Shown here: positions 9,105-16,824 of the stretch, piece after piece | Numbering within the stretch: position 1 is the stretch's first letter | How the letters are laid out: each line of letters opens with the position of its first letter | Translations under genes and position numbers: made by a program | NCBI GenBank assembly: GCA_900045905.1 | Contig: FCNS01000040.1 | Coordinates: 19,670 to 83,669 of the forward strand | DNA: 64,000 nucleotides | DNA from: Clostridiales bacterium CHKCI001 | GTDB taxonomy: Bacteria; Bacillota; Clostridia; Lachnospirales; Lachnospiraceae | Direction of reading: 5' to 3' | Notes under the pieces: generated by a model | The model's input: the letters and a program-made list of their open reading frames with translations, nothing else | The model's database searches: none | Told to the model about the DNA's origin: nothing

Positions 9105-9299
9105 CTATAAAGAGAACAGTTTTTTCATAGTCTCAAATAAATCATAGATAAATGGTACAATCCAAAATAGTACAAGAATCAGGCCTGCTAAACTTGTCAG
9201 AAAGGCATGTTCTTCTCTTCCGCTCTGCTTTAATACTTGACTAACAACCGATACTAAAATTCCGACTGCCGCAATTTTAAATATTAGACTTACATCCAT
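9105..9299 (-). CDS. spoIIIAC: Stage III sporulation protein AC
   Basis: A 64-residue protein with two membrane helices (MDVSLIFKIAAVGILVSVVS, then FLTSLAGLILVLFWIVPFIY), the usual SpoIIIAC length. An in-frame upstream extension to 9374 would overlap spoIIIAB and is unlikely: the ATG at 9299 opens the conserved sequence and is preceded by a GAAAGGATGAG site. It sits in the canonical place between spoIIIAB and spoIIIAD. Confidence 0.93.
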   Translation of the reverse strand: MDVSLIFKIAAVGILVSVVSQVLKQSGREEHAFLTSLAGLILVLFWIVPFIYDLFETMKKLFSL

Positions 9300-9330
9300 G
9301 CATCTCTCATCCTTTCTGCCAATTGTTTTC

Positions 9331-9852
9331 TTATAATAATAAGATAACAATAAAAATTCCTGATAATACTCCAATCAGGCGACTAATCCGACATTTTTCT
9401 GGCAGCATCTTGCGCAATATCTCTTGTCTTTGTTCTATCTGCGTAAGAAACAGCTGAATCGTATTTAACTGCATTTCTTTATCTAAGTATCCCATTTTTT
9501 CTCCAACTGAAATAAAAATAGCTTTATCTTCTTCTGTTAGTGCAGAATTTTCCCAGTAGCGTTTTATCATGTTAGCCCATATTACAAAAAACGGATGTCC
9601 ACTACCTTCATTTAAGGCATTTGATAACTCAATTGAAAATGTTTGAATTCTTCCTCTGCAATGTGTTCCAATGGACTGAAAACTTTCAGAAAAATTTCCT
9701 TCTTTATACTTAATTTCTCCATATAACATATGCATAAGATGTTCAATCTGCCCAAGTTCTTCCATTCGTTTCTTATAATTAGCAGCCCACCAAAATCCCA
9801 AAAACGATGTACCAGCTACAACAAAACTGGAACCGATTATTTCCAATATCAT
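9331..9852 (-). CDS. spoIIIAB: Stage III sporulation protein AB
   Basis: A 173-residue protein with an N-terminal membrane helix (about 1-25), a helical cytoplasmic part (MEELGQIEHLMHMLYGEIKY is typical of the family) and a C-terminal hydrophobic tail ending ILSGIFIVILLL in pattern. It resembles GspF-type secretion platform proteins and probably works with the ATPase SpoIIIAA. It begins 2 nt after the spoIIIAA stop. Confidence 0.93.
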   Translation of the reverse strand: MILEIIGSSFVVAGTSFLGFWWAANYKKRMEELGQIEHLMHMLYGEIKYKEGNFSESFQSIGTHCRGRIQTFSIELSNALNEGSGHPFFVIWANMIKRYWENSALTEEDKAIFISVGEKMGYLDKEMQLNTIQLFLTQIEQRQEILRKMLPEKCRISRLIGVLSGIFIVILLL

Positions 9853-9854
9853 AG

Positions 9855-10823
9855 CTATTTCCCAACGTCCCTTCTCTCATGATAGAGTGGATTTCCCATT
9901 GCATCAAAAATACCAGCCACATGCCCCACTTGTCCGCAAGAATCCAACAATATATAACGTTCAAACATTTTTTCTTCTATCATTTTTCTCAACACAGGTT
10001 TTTGCTTTACATCTTCCATAGAACTTCCATGAATCGTTGCAATCATTTTGCATCCACAATTTGAGGCGTACTCAATTGCCTCCAGTTCTTCTTTACTTCC
10101 AACTTCATCAATTGCAATGACTTGAGGAGACATCGTTCGTATCAGCATCATCATTCCTTTTGCTTTTGGACAACAATCCAATACATCTGTACGAATTCCT
10201 AGTTCATTTTGTGGTTCGCCCATATAACAAGCTCCAATTTCTGAGCGTTCATCCACTACTCCAACCGTAATGCCTTCCGTTCGATCGGTTCCATTGGAAA
10301 TCTGCCGTACTAAATCACGCAACAACGTTGTCTTTCCACACCGTGGAGGAGAAACAATTAAAGTTTGCATTACTTTTCCATGCTGCATTATATAAGGAAG
10401 AATTTGATCTGCACATCCCTTTATTTCATGAGCTAAACGAATATTTAAAAATGAAATATACTTCATACTTCGTACAACATCCCCATCCGTCACTGTTTTC
10501 CCAGCAATTCCAACTCGATGTCCACCTTGAATTGTAATAAATCCTTGCCGAATTTCATCTTCATATGCGTAGAGAGAGTAACTTCCTATTAATTCCATTG
10601 TTTCTCTTAAGTCTTCTCTCGATACACGGTAAGCTTCTCTCTCTGCCTGACTCACTCTTCCATCTCTTGTTACATAATATTCTTTATTCTTATAGCAAAT
10701 AAAAAGAGGAGCATGAATTCTCAGACGGATTTCTTGTACTTGTTCAAAATCAATTCCTGTCTGGGATAATGCCCCTCGAATATTATGAGAAAAAATCTTT
10801 AATAACTGCTCTCTCTTATTCAT
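9855..10823 (-). CDS. spoIIIAA: Stage III sporulation protein AA, secretion-type ATPase
   Basis: A 322-residue P-loop ATPase related to type II/IV secretion motors. Walker A is SPPRCGKTTLLRDL (about residue 160), Walker B is VIAIDEVGS, and a conserved IATIHG follows. It probably energises the mother-cell channel. The ATG at 10823 is preferred: GGAGG lies 6 nt upstream, whereas the ATG at 10829 directly abuts GGAGG. First gene of the eight-gene spoIIIA operon. Confidence 0.95.
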   Translation of the reverse strand: MNKREQLLKIFSHNIRGALSQTGIDFEQVQEIRLRIHAPLFICYKNKEYYVTRDGRVSQAEREAYRVSREDLRETMELIGSYSLYAYEDEIRQGFITIQGGHRVGIAGKTVTDGDVVRSMKYISFLNIRLAHEIKGCADQILPYIMQHGKVMQTLIVSPPRCGKTTLLRDLVRQISNGTDRTEGITVGVVDERSEIGACYMGEPQNELGIRTDVLDCCPKAKGMMMLIRTMSPQVIAIDEVGSKEELEAIEYASNCGCKMIATIHGSSMEDVKQKPVLRKMIEEKMFERYILLDSCGQVGHVAGIFDAMGNPLYHERRDVGK

Positions 10824-10841
10824 AGGCATCCTCCTTTATCA

Positions 10842-10871
10842 CAATATATTGTCCCATTAAAAAAAATATAC
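10842..10871 (-). promoter_or_regulatory. Possible sigma-E promoter of the spoIIIA operon
   Basis: On the minus strand GTATATT at 10865-10871 resembles a sigma-E -35 element, and about 13 nt further CAATATAT loosely resembles its -10. In Bacillus this operon is sigma-E dependent. The -10 match is poor, so the call rests mainly on position and family knowledge. Confidence 0.3.
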
Positions 10872-10990
10872 CTAGTGTTTTAATCACTTGGTAATTAGAA
10901 TTATTACATAAAATCAATAGAAGCTATTATATTTTTTAATAATCCTTTCTCAAGATACTTATTATAGTGCAATACCGACAATTTTTTCTC

Positions 10991-11019
10991 TTTTCAAACA
11001 GTTCTTTTTGTGTTATACT
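10991..11019 (+). promoter_or_regulatory. Sigma-A-type promoter for the PfkB kinase
   Basis: TTTTCA, a 17-nt spacer and TATACT, ending 32 nt before the ATG at 11052. The -35 matches at four of six positions and the -10 at five of six. Confidence 0.6.
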
Positions 11020-11051
11020 CATAGAAAAAGATTAGAAAGGTTGGTATTTTT

Positions 11052-11975
11052 ATGAATATAATGATCTCAGGCCTAACCAATATGGAAACAACACTAAAAA
11101 TACATGAATTTCCCATTCCATACTATGCTGTAGATTATCCTTTTTTCGGCATCCGCTCCCATGTTTCTGGAGTTGCCTATAATCTAGCAAAATCCCTTTC
11201 CATCCTCGATAATGACATTAATCTATTCTCTATGATCGGAAATGATTATGAAGGTGAGCGCATTCTCCATCAACTCGCTGAAGATGGAATTGATAGTAAT
11301 TATATCCAACGCTCTTTAACAGAGACTCCAAACTCTGTTATTTTATATGACAACTTCGGAAAAAGACAAGTATATTCTGATTTAAAAGATATTCAAGAAA
11401 AAAACTTTGATTTAGGCTACATTAGCGATCTCGTCAAAGACAGTGATCTCGTTCTCGCTTGTAATGTTAATTTCAACCGTCCATTATTAAAATATGCAAA
11501 ATCACTTAGAAAAACAATTGCTACTGATGTACATGTTTTAAATAATATTCATGATGAATATAATTTTGAATTTATGGAATATGCGGATATTTTATTTTTA
11601 AGTGATGAACAATTGCCTTATCGAGCAGACCAGTTTATAAGAGATCTAAAAGATACATATGCTTGTAAAATTATTGTACTTGGACAAGGCGGCAAAGGAG
11701 CTATGCTCTATGATCGATCCACTGATAAATTATATCACCTAGATCCTGTTACTGTATTTCCTGTTGTCAATACAGTTGGAGCTGGAGATGCTTTGTTCTC
11801 TAGTTTCTTAAATTATTACGGAAAAGGACATGATCCAATTACTGCTCTAAAATTTGCTCAATTATTTGCAGCAAAAAAAATCAGTTTTAATGGTGCATCC
11901 ATAGGATTTACGACAGAAGAAGAACTTGCAAAACTTTACTCACAATATGAAATAGGAGTTTATGAATTGCAATGA
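11052..11975 (+). CDS. PfkB family carbohydrate kinase
   Basis: A ribokinase-fold sugar or nucleoside kinase of 307 residues. The C-terminal anion-hole motif NTVGAGDALFSSF (about residues 237-249) with the catalytic Asp is intact, as is a G-rich N-terminal substrate region. The substrate cannot be told from the sequence; the family includes kinases of fructose, ribose, adenosine and other sugars. It stands alone between the spoIIIA operon (divergent) and a convergent minus-strand group, with its own promoter and terminator. Confidence 0.88.
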   Translation: MNIMISGLTNMETTLKIHEFPIPYYAVDYPFFGIRSHVSGVAYNLAKSLSILDNDINLFSMIGNDYEGERILHQLAEDGIDSNYIQRSLTETPNSVILYDNFGKRQVYSDLKDIQEKNFDLGYISDLVKDSDLVLACNVNFNRPLLKYAKSLRKTIATDVHVLNNIHDEYNFEFMEYADILFLSDEQLPYRADQFIRDLKDTYACKIIVLGQGGKGAMLYDRSTDKLYHLDPVTVFPVVNTVGAGDALFSSFLNYYGKGHDPITALKFAQLFAAKKISFNGASIGFTTEEELAKLYSQYEIGVYELQ

Positions 11976-11980
11976 CAACA

Positions 11981-12007
11981 AAATAAACCTCTATTGGAGG
12001 TTTATTT
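11981..12007 (+). terminator. Rho-independent terminator of the PfkB kinase gene
   Basis: A perfect 11-bp stem (AAATAAACCTC with GAGGTTTATTT), 5-nt loop, 6 nt after the stop codon; the 3' arm is T-rich. Confidence 0.8.
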
Positions 12008-12025
12008 TGTATACTAAAGCAAAAA

Positions 12026-12055
12026 GGCTGCTGCAAAATAACTTTTGCAACAGCC
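12026..12055 (-). terminator. Terminator of the minus-strand metal-protein operon
   Basis: A 13-bp stem (GGCTGTTGCAAAA with TTTTGCAGCAGCC, one G-U pair) followed by TTTTT on the minus strand, 10 nt beyond the stop at 12066. It is the convergent partner of the adjacent plus-strand terminator. Confidence 0.8.
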
Positions 12056-12065
12056 CTTTATTTAG

Positions 12066-12458
12066 TCAATGGCAACTTTCATGACCACATTTATGTTCTC
12101 CACAGTCGTGATGTGTATGTTCACGGTGATTACACATAACCTCTGGATTATAATCTAGTTTTCCTTCCAACAATGCCTTTACTGCAGCATCTGCATCTCC
12201 GCTTACACCGCCAAACAATTGAATTCCTGTTGCTGCTAATGCATTTTGTGCACCCATTCCAATACCACCACAAATTAAAACATCTACTTGATACTCATTC
12301 AGAAATCCAGCCAATGCACCATGACCACTTCCATTGGTATCTACTACTTTTGAGGATAGAATTTTATTTTCTTCTATATGATAAATTTTAAAGTGTTCAC
12401 TATGTCCAAAATGCTGAAATACTTGTCCATCTTCATAAGTTACTGCTATCTTCATCAT
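12066..12458 (-). CDS. NifB/NifX-type dinitrogenase iron-molybdenum cofactor family protein
   Basis: A 130-residue protein with the NifX/NifB C-terminal fold. KIAVTYEDGQVFQHFGHSEHF is the family's N-terminal signature and LICGGIGMGAQNAL the central one. The C-terminal 22 residues are a His/Cys-rich tail (HREHTHHDCGEHKCGHESCH) likely to bind metal. No nitrogenase genes are in view, so a general role in iron-sulfur or metal-cluster handling is more likely than nitrogen fixation. Its ATG overlaps the stop of the upstream C_GCAxxG_C_C gene. Confidence 0.85.
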   Translation of the reverse strand: MMKIAVTYEDGQVFQHFGHSEHFKIYHIEENKILSSKVVDTNGSGHGALAGFLNEYQVDVLICGGIGMGAQNALAATGIQLFGGVSGDADAAVKALLEGKLDYNPEVMCNHREHTHHDCGEHKCGHESCH

Positions 12459-12925
12459 AAATCCTCCTTTTTATTCTCATTTATATATTGTTCCATAATC
12501 TCTGCTGCCTGCATAACAACTGCAACACAAGGACGCTGTTTATAATATTGTTCGGTACGTTCTTCTGGAATTGGATTTGTATCAACTGGTTTTTTCATTC
12601 TTTTTTCCAAAAGTTCTCTGCAAATAATTGTTCCATTTTTTTCTCGAAATTGTGCAGCAAGCGTCTGAATTCTTTTATAATGGGATGCCTTTTCTTCTTT
12701 TGCCTTTGGATCACTATAACCATACTTCAATCCTGCTATCAGAAACATTCCTGTTACTGTACCGCAAACTTCTCTTAATCGTCCCATTCCTGCCCCAAAA
12801 GAAGATGCTAATTTCATCGCCGTTGCTTTTTCCATTCCAAGTTCCTCTGCAAAAGCGCCAACTACTGCCTGCGAGCAGTTATAACCTTCCATAAATAATT
12901 CTCTGGCTTTTTCTGCATGTGTCAT
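12455..12925 (-). CDS. C_GCAxxG_C_C family protein
   Basis: A 156-residue protein of the family named for its cysteine motif: GYNCSQAV near residue 16, FGAGMGRLREVCGTVTG near 45-60, and a later C near 100. It is probably a redox or metal-binding protein; the function is not established. The ATG at 12925 follows AGAGG by 6 nt; the TTG two codons upstream is less likely. It overlaps the NifX-like gene by 4 nt, and the two are probably translated together. Confidence 0.85.
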   Translation of the reverse strand: MTHAEKARELFMEGYNCSQAVVGAFAEELGMEKATAMKLASSFGAGMGRLREVCGTVTGMFLIAGLKYGYSDPKAKEEKASHYKRIQTLAAQFREKNGTIICRELLEKRMKKPVDTNPIPEERTEQYYKQRPCVAVVMQAAEIMEQYINENKKEDL

Positions 12926-12951
12926 AGCCAACCTCTTTTCTATCTACCCTA

Positions 12952-13182
12952 TTATTTATTTTTAAAAAAGTCTAACACAGCCAGTACAATTCCAACTGCA
13001 CAGTATACCTTAAACAAACCTCCTGCTAACCGCACAATCCATCCTACAAGCGGAAGAATTGAAAACACTCCAGCTACGAAACTCATGGCGTATGCCGCTA
13101 CTAAATAAATTCCACAGACTACTGCAAGTGTTACAATGTTTCCTTTCTTTACTCCTCTTCCAATTGGAAATATTTCGTTCAT
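12952..13182 (-). CDS. Small membrane protein of unknown function
   Basis: A 76-residue hydrophobic protein with two to three membrane helices (about 19-38, 38-55 and 56-72). I do not recognise the family. The ATG at 13182 is preceded by GGAAGG, about 10 nt upstream. A longer frame to 13233 would run through the conserved RNA-like repeat and the hairpin at 13210-13226, so it is rejected. The repeat element at 13228-13294 lies directly upstream and would form its 5' leader. Confidence 0.65.
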   Translation of the reverse strand: MNEIFPIGRGVKKGNIVTLAVVCGIYLVAAYAMSFVAGVFSILPLVGWIVRLAGGLFKVYCAVGIVLAVLDFFKNK

Positions 13183-13209
13183 ATTGCTTTCCTTCCTATA
13201 AAATCCCCA

Positions 13210-13226
13210 TGCCCGCTTTGCGGGCA
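13210..13226 (-). other. GC-rich hairpin ahead of the small membrane protein gene
   Basis: A perfect 7-bp stem TGCCCGC / GCGGGCA with an AAA loop. There is no T-run after it on the minus strand, so it is not an ordinary terminator. Its first arm could instead pair with CGGGCA inside the repeat element upstream. Confidence 0.5.
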
Positions 13227-13227
13227 C

Positions 13228-13294
13228 CACCACTATAAGAAAGTCGACGTCTCCGTGCTGTGCACTCTCAACATCACTGCCCGTATTCGCAATC
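13228..13294 (-). ncRNA. Copy B of a repeated intergenic element, candidate structured RNA
   Basis: On the minus strand, 55 nt (13294 to 13240) match 55457-55511 with 49 identities; all six differences are transitions. A nested hairpin is kept: outer stem GATGTT/GACGTC, inner stem GTGC-ACA-GCAC, with a purine-rich internal loop. The similarity extends through TTATAGTGGTG. Only the 3' half of copy A is matched. It lies between rlmH and the small membrane protein gene. Confidence 0.5.
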
Positions 13295-13310
13295 CAGGCG
13301 AACGCCTTTC

Positions 13311-13790
13311 TTATTTATGATATGGCTCATGATTCATAATACGATAACTTCTATAAACCTGTTCCAGTAAAATTACTCTCATCATCTGATGAGGAAACGT
13401 CATTTTGGAAAAACTTAACCATTCATTTGCGCGCTCCAAAACAGCTTTGGATAATCCTAGAGATCCTCCTATTACAAATACAATGTGAAAGATTCCTCTC
13501 ACTGCAAGTTGTTCCATTTTCTTTGACAATTGGATTGAGTCTGGCATATCTCCCTCTATCGCAAGTGCAATTACATAAGCATCCGATGGAATCTTGGCTA
13601 AAATCCTCGTTCCTTCTTTTTCTTTCACTTGATTCTCCAATGCTTGCCCTGCTCCATCTGGAGTTTTTTCATCTGCAACTTCTATTATTGCAAGTTTACA
13701 ATACCGACTGAGACGCTTGGTATATTCTTGAATTGCCATATTCCAATACTTCTCTTTGATTTTTCCAACTGTCAAAATTGTTATTTTCAC
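13311..13790 (-). CDS. rlmH: 23S rRNA (pseudouridine1915-N3)-methyltransferase
   Basis: A SPOUT-class methyltransferase of 159 residues, the standard RlmH length. It begins [15 protein letters not shown] and ends with the hallmark sequence [20 protein letters not shown] followed by NHEPYHK. The SAM-binding knot includes [12 protein letters not shown]. It methylates pseudouridine 1915 in helix 69 of 23S rRNA. The start is a GTG with AAGGAG 8 nt upstream. It lies 11 nt downstream of proA. Confidence 0.96.
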   Translation of the reverse strand: MKITILTVGKIKEKYWNMAIQEYTKRLSRYCKLAIIEVADEKTPDGAGQALENQVKEKEGTRILAKIPSDAYVIALAIEGDMPDSIQLSKKMEQLAVRGIFHIVFVIGGSLGLSKAVLERANEWLSFSKMTFPHQMMRVILLEQVYRSYRIMNHEPYHK

Positions 13791-13801
13791 TCAGAAACTC
13801 C

Positions 13802-15046
13802 TTATTCTCTAATTTGTCCACTTCCATAGATAATGTATTTCGTAGATGTTAATGCATTCAATCCCATAGGACCTCTTGCATGTAGTTTTTGTGTACTGAT
13901 TCCAATTTCTGCTCCAAATCCAAACTCAAATCCATCAGTAAAACGAGTAGAAGCGTTCACATAAACCGCCGCTGCATCAATTTCATTTAAGAATTTCTGA
14001 GCACGATCATAGCTTTTTGTAATAATTGCTTCCGAATGTTTTGTATTATATTTATTGATATGAGCAATCGCTTCATCAATGGAAAACACAGTTTTAATTG
14101 AAATAATATTATCTAGATATTCTGTTCCCCAATCTTCTTCGGTAGCTAAATGAATTGCTGTCGCTGCTGCACATGCTGCTTCATCTCCTCTCATTTCTAC
14201 CGATTTTGCAGAGAAACGTTCCGCTAATCGTTTAATAAACGTATTCGCAACTGCTTTATGCACAACTAACGACTCACATGCATTACAAACTCCAGTTCTC
14301 TGTGTCTTGGCATTATCCACAATATTTAATGCCATGTCCAAATCTGCAAATTCGTCTACATAAATATGGCAATTCCCCGTTCCAGTTTCAATAACAGGAA
14401 CGGTACTATTTTCCACAACAGTACGAATCAGCCCCGCTCCGCCTCTTGGAATTAATACATCAATGTATCCATTCATTTTCATCATCATACGTGCGGTTTC
14501 TCTACTTGTATCTGTAATAAGCTGAATACTGTCACGGTTTCGTCCTACAGATTCTAATGCATCTTGAATTACATTTACAATTGCTGTATTGGAGTGAATT
14601 GCATCACTTCCGCCTCTTAAAATCACTGCATTTCCAGTTTTAAAACAAAGCCCAAATGCATCGGCTGTTACATTTGGACGTGATTCATAAATAATACCAA
14701 TTACTCCAATCGGCACTCTCTTTTGTCCAATCATTAGACCGTTTGGACGAAGTTTCATAGAAGTTACTTCTCCAATTGGATCTTCCAAACTCACAATTTG
14801 ATACAATCCTTCTGCCATCGCATGAATCCGCTGTTCTGTAAGGCGAAGACGATCTATGAGGGATTCTTTCATTCCATTCTCCACCGCCGCTGCAATATCC
14901 TTTTCATTTGCTTCTAAAATTAGATCCGCTTGAGCAATCAATGCATCGGCTGCCGCAGTCAGTCCTTGATTTTTTTCTGTAACTCCAAGTACATTTAACT
15001 CTGTAGCTGCTTTTTTGGCTTTCTCTCCTATTTCAATTAAATTCAT
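13802..15046 (-). CDS. proA: Glutamate-5-semialdehyde dehydrogenase (gamma-glutamyl phosphate reductase)
   Basis: Reduces gamma-glutamyl phosphate to glutamate semialdehyde in proline synthesis. 414 residues from the ATG at 15046, which has GGAGG 8-9 nt upstream; the longer frame to 15124 overlaps the upstream gene and is not used. The catalytic cysteine lies in [12 protein letters not shown] (about residue 255), and [10 protein letters not shown] and [10 protein letters not shown] are typical of the family. The start overlaps the upstream stop as ATGA. It belongs to one operon with proB. Confidence 0.97.
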   Translation of the reverse strand: MNLIEIGEKAKKAATELNVLGVTEKNQGLTAAADALIAQADLILEANEKDIAAAVENGMKESLIDRLRLTEQRIHAMAEGLYQIVSLEDPIGEVTSMKLRPNGLMIGQKRVPIGVIGIIYESRPNVTADAFGLCFKTGNAVILRGGSDAIHSNTAIVNVIQDALESVGRNRDSIQLITDTSRETARMMMKMNGYIDVLIPRGGAGLIRTVVENSTVPVIETGTGNCHIYVDEFADLDMALNIVDNAKTQRTGVCNACESLVVHKAVANTFIKRLAERFSAKSVEMRGDEAACAAATAIHLATEEDWGTEYLDNIISIKTVFSIDEAIAHINKYNTKHSEAIITKSYDRAQKFLNEIDAAAVYVNASTRFTDGFEFGFGAEIGISTQKLHARGPMGLNALTSTKYIIYGSGQIRE

Positions 15047-15594
15047 ATACAAGCCTCCTCTGTGATAATACAGTCTATTTTTTGATCCCATGGCTGTCTT
15101 GGAACATAGTCTATTACTTGGCATTCATATGCCAACGCGACAGACAGATAATTTGGATGAGTTTCCAAATAGCGATCATAAAATCCGCCCCCATATCCAA
15201 TTCGATATCCTTCCTGGTCGAATACCGCTCCAGGAACCAATAGAACTGCGTCTTGTTCCTCTAACGGTATGCAATGCACTGCAGGTTCCAGAATTCCTTT
15301 TATGCCTGATTCTAAATCATCCATGGAATGAATCTGATAAAAATTTATAATTTCACCACATACTTTTGGAACTGCAACATTCTTTCCATCTTTCCATGCT
15401 TGCTGAATCAGTTTTTTTGTATCTACTTCTGCACGATAAGACACATAGGTGTAGATAGAACGAGCTTGTGCATACCAATCTGTGTGCAAAATTCTTTCCA
15501 ATATTTTTTGATCTTTTTCGAAACGATTTTCTAGTGTTCGACGCCTTAGAAGAAACTCCTTTCTGAGACGTCTTTTCTGCTCTTTAATTTCCAT
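15043..15594 (-). CDS. 5-formyltetrahydrofolate cyclo-ligase
   Basis: Converts 5-formyl-THF to 5,10-methenyl-THF using ATP. 183 residues with the family pattern [12 protein letters not shown] at the N-terminus, [24 protein letters not shown] near residues 125-150 and a C-terminal [17 protein letters not shown]. The ATG at 15594 has an AGAAGGG site; an upstream in-frame ATG at 15624 lies deeper in the DUF896 gene. It overlaps proA by 4 nt and the DUF896 gene by 11 nt. Confidence 0.93.
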   Translation of the reverse strand: MEIKEQKRRLRKEFLLRRRTLENRFEKDQKILERILHTDWYAQARSIYTYVSYRAEVDTKKLIQQAWKDGKNVAVPKVCGEIINFYQIHSMDDLESGIKGILEPAVHCIPLEEQDAVLLVPGAVFDQEGYRIGYGGGFYDRYLETHPNYLSVALAYECQVIDYVPRQPWDQKIDCIITEEACI

Positions 15595-15823
15595 TTGCCC
15601 TTCTCTGCGCCATCCGCTCCTCATGACGTTTTTTCACATCAATAATGGTACCATCTTCTTCCTGAATTTGAATGGATTCCAAAGAACCTCTTAAATTTCT
15701 TCGTATTGCTTCAAGATAGGCATGACGCAGCTTGGATTGTTCTAGCGCCTCTTCTGGAGTTAATGTCCCAGCTTTTTGTTTTTTATATAATTCATTAATT
15801 CTGGCAATATCCTTTTGATTCAT
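15584..15823 (-). CDS. DUF896 (YnzC/YnzB-like) domain protein
   Basis: A 79-residue protein with the DUF896 signature INELYKKQKAGTLTPEEALEQ and a following helix RHAYLEAIRRNLRGSLESI. Bacillus YnzC is a small helical-hairpin protein of uncertain role. It lies between proB and the formyl-THF cyclo-ligase and overlaps the latter. Confidence 0.9.
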   Translation of the reverse strand: MNQKDIARINELYKKQKAGTLTPEEALEQSKLRHAYLEAIRRNLRGSLESIQIQEEDGTIIDVKKRHEERMAQRRANGN

Positions 15824-15903
15824 AGCTTCTTCCTTTCCATGTCAAAAATTAACCTATTAATAAGCATCAAACATATGATTTTTTGTCCCTGATATCCTAT
15901 TAT

Positions 15904-16740
15904 TTATTCAATATAATTTAATAAATCAAAGTTTTTCTTTCTATGTGCAACAAATAGTGTGCCAACCTCTTTTCCATCTATAATATCCAAAATGTTTCTT
16001 ACATTGGACCCATTGGCAATCACCATATCAATTCCTGCTTCCACTGCAATTTTAGCAGCATCTAACTTTGCAGTCATTCCTCCTGTTCCCAATTCACTTT
16101 TGGATGTACTTTTTCCCATATTTTTATACTGTTCTGTTAGCTCCCAAACAATTGGAATCAGAGATGCGTCTGGATTTCTAGATGGATCATCGGTATACAT
16201 TCCATCAATATCAGAAAGTAAAATCAATAAATCCGCGTTTGTCAATGCTGCTACATAGGCAGAAAGATGATCATTATCTCCAAATTCAATTTCATAAGTA
16301 GCAACTGTATCGTTTTCATTTACAATTGGAATCGCGCCCATATTAAGCAGCTCTTCAAAGGTATTTCTCGCATTGAAACGATTTAAATTATTTTTTACTG
16401 TATTTTTTGTCATCAAAATTTGAGCTGCTACTTGGCTGTATTCTGCAAATAATCGCTGGTACGTCATCATAAGGCGTGCTTGGCCAATTGCTGCAAGTGC
16501 CTGTTTTTCTGATGTTGTAGTCGGACGAGTTTTCATATGCATTGCCATTTTTCCTACTGCAATCGCACCAGAAGAAACTAAAATGACATCTTTTCCCATC
16601 CCTCTTAAATCACAAAGCACCCTTGTCAATTGTTCCATTTTTTGATAATCGACTTCTCCTGTCATTACATGTGTCAGTGAAGAAGATCCGATTTTAATTA
16701 CTACTCTTTTTTTATCTTTTAATTGTTCTCGTATCTCCAT
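15904..16740 (-). CDS. proB: Glutamate 5-kinase (short form without PUA domain)
   Basis: Phosphorylates glutamate for proline synthesis. 278 residues from the ATG at 16740 (GGAGGG 5-6 nt upstream; the longer frame to 16785 covers the promoter). The amino-acid kinase domain is complete: VIKIGSSSLT, ILVSSGAIAVGK-type segment, NENDTVA and GTGGMTAKLDAA. The protein ends after the kinase domain and lacks the roughly 90-residue C-terminal PUA domain seen in E. coli ProB. First gene of the proB-DUF896-cyclo-ligase-proA-rlmH run. Confidence 0.95.
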   Translation of the reverse strand: MEIREQLKDKKRVVIKIGSSSLTHVMTGEVDYQKMEQLTRVLCDLRGMGKDVILVSSGAIAVGKMAMHMKTRPTTTSEKQALAAIGQARLMMTYQRLFAEYSQVAAQILMTKNTVKNNLNRFNARNTFEELLNMGAIPIVNENDTVATYEIEFGDNDHLSAYVAALTNADLLILLSDIDGMYTDDPSRNPDASLIPIVWELTEQYKNMGKSTSKSELGTGGMTAKLDAAKIAVEAGIDMVIANGSNVRNILDIIDGKEVGTLFVAHRKKNFDLLNYIE

Positions 16741-16767
16741 TTTTCCCTCCAACGCTGTATCACTCCC

Positions 16768-16795
16768 AGCATAATGCCCTGACACAATCGGTCAA
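16768..16795 (-). promoter_or_regulatory. Probable sigma-A promoter of the proB operon
   Basis: TTGACC, a 16-nt spacer and TATGCT on the minus strand, 27 nt upstream of the proB ATG. Confidence 0.55.
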
Positions 16796-16824
16796 AGACT
16801 GTTTCCTATTTTACAATATTTTCT

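Noticed and set aside
12066..12458. Nitrogenase cofactor gene (nitrogen fixation)
   Set aside because: No nif structural or assembly genes are nearby; the family is widespread in non-fixing anaerobes.
13183..13233. N-terminal extension of the small membrane protein
   Set aside because: It runs through a GC-rich hairpin and into the repeated element, and a good ribosome site precedes the shorter start.
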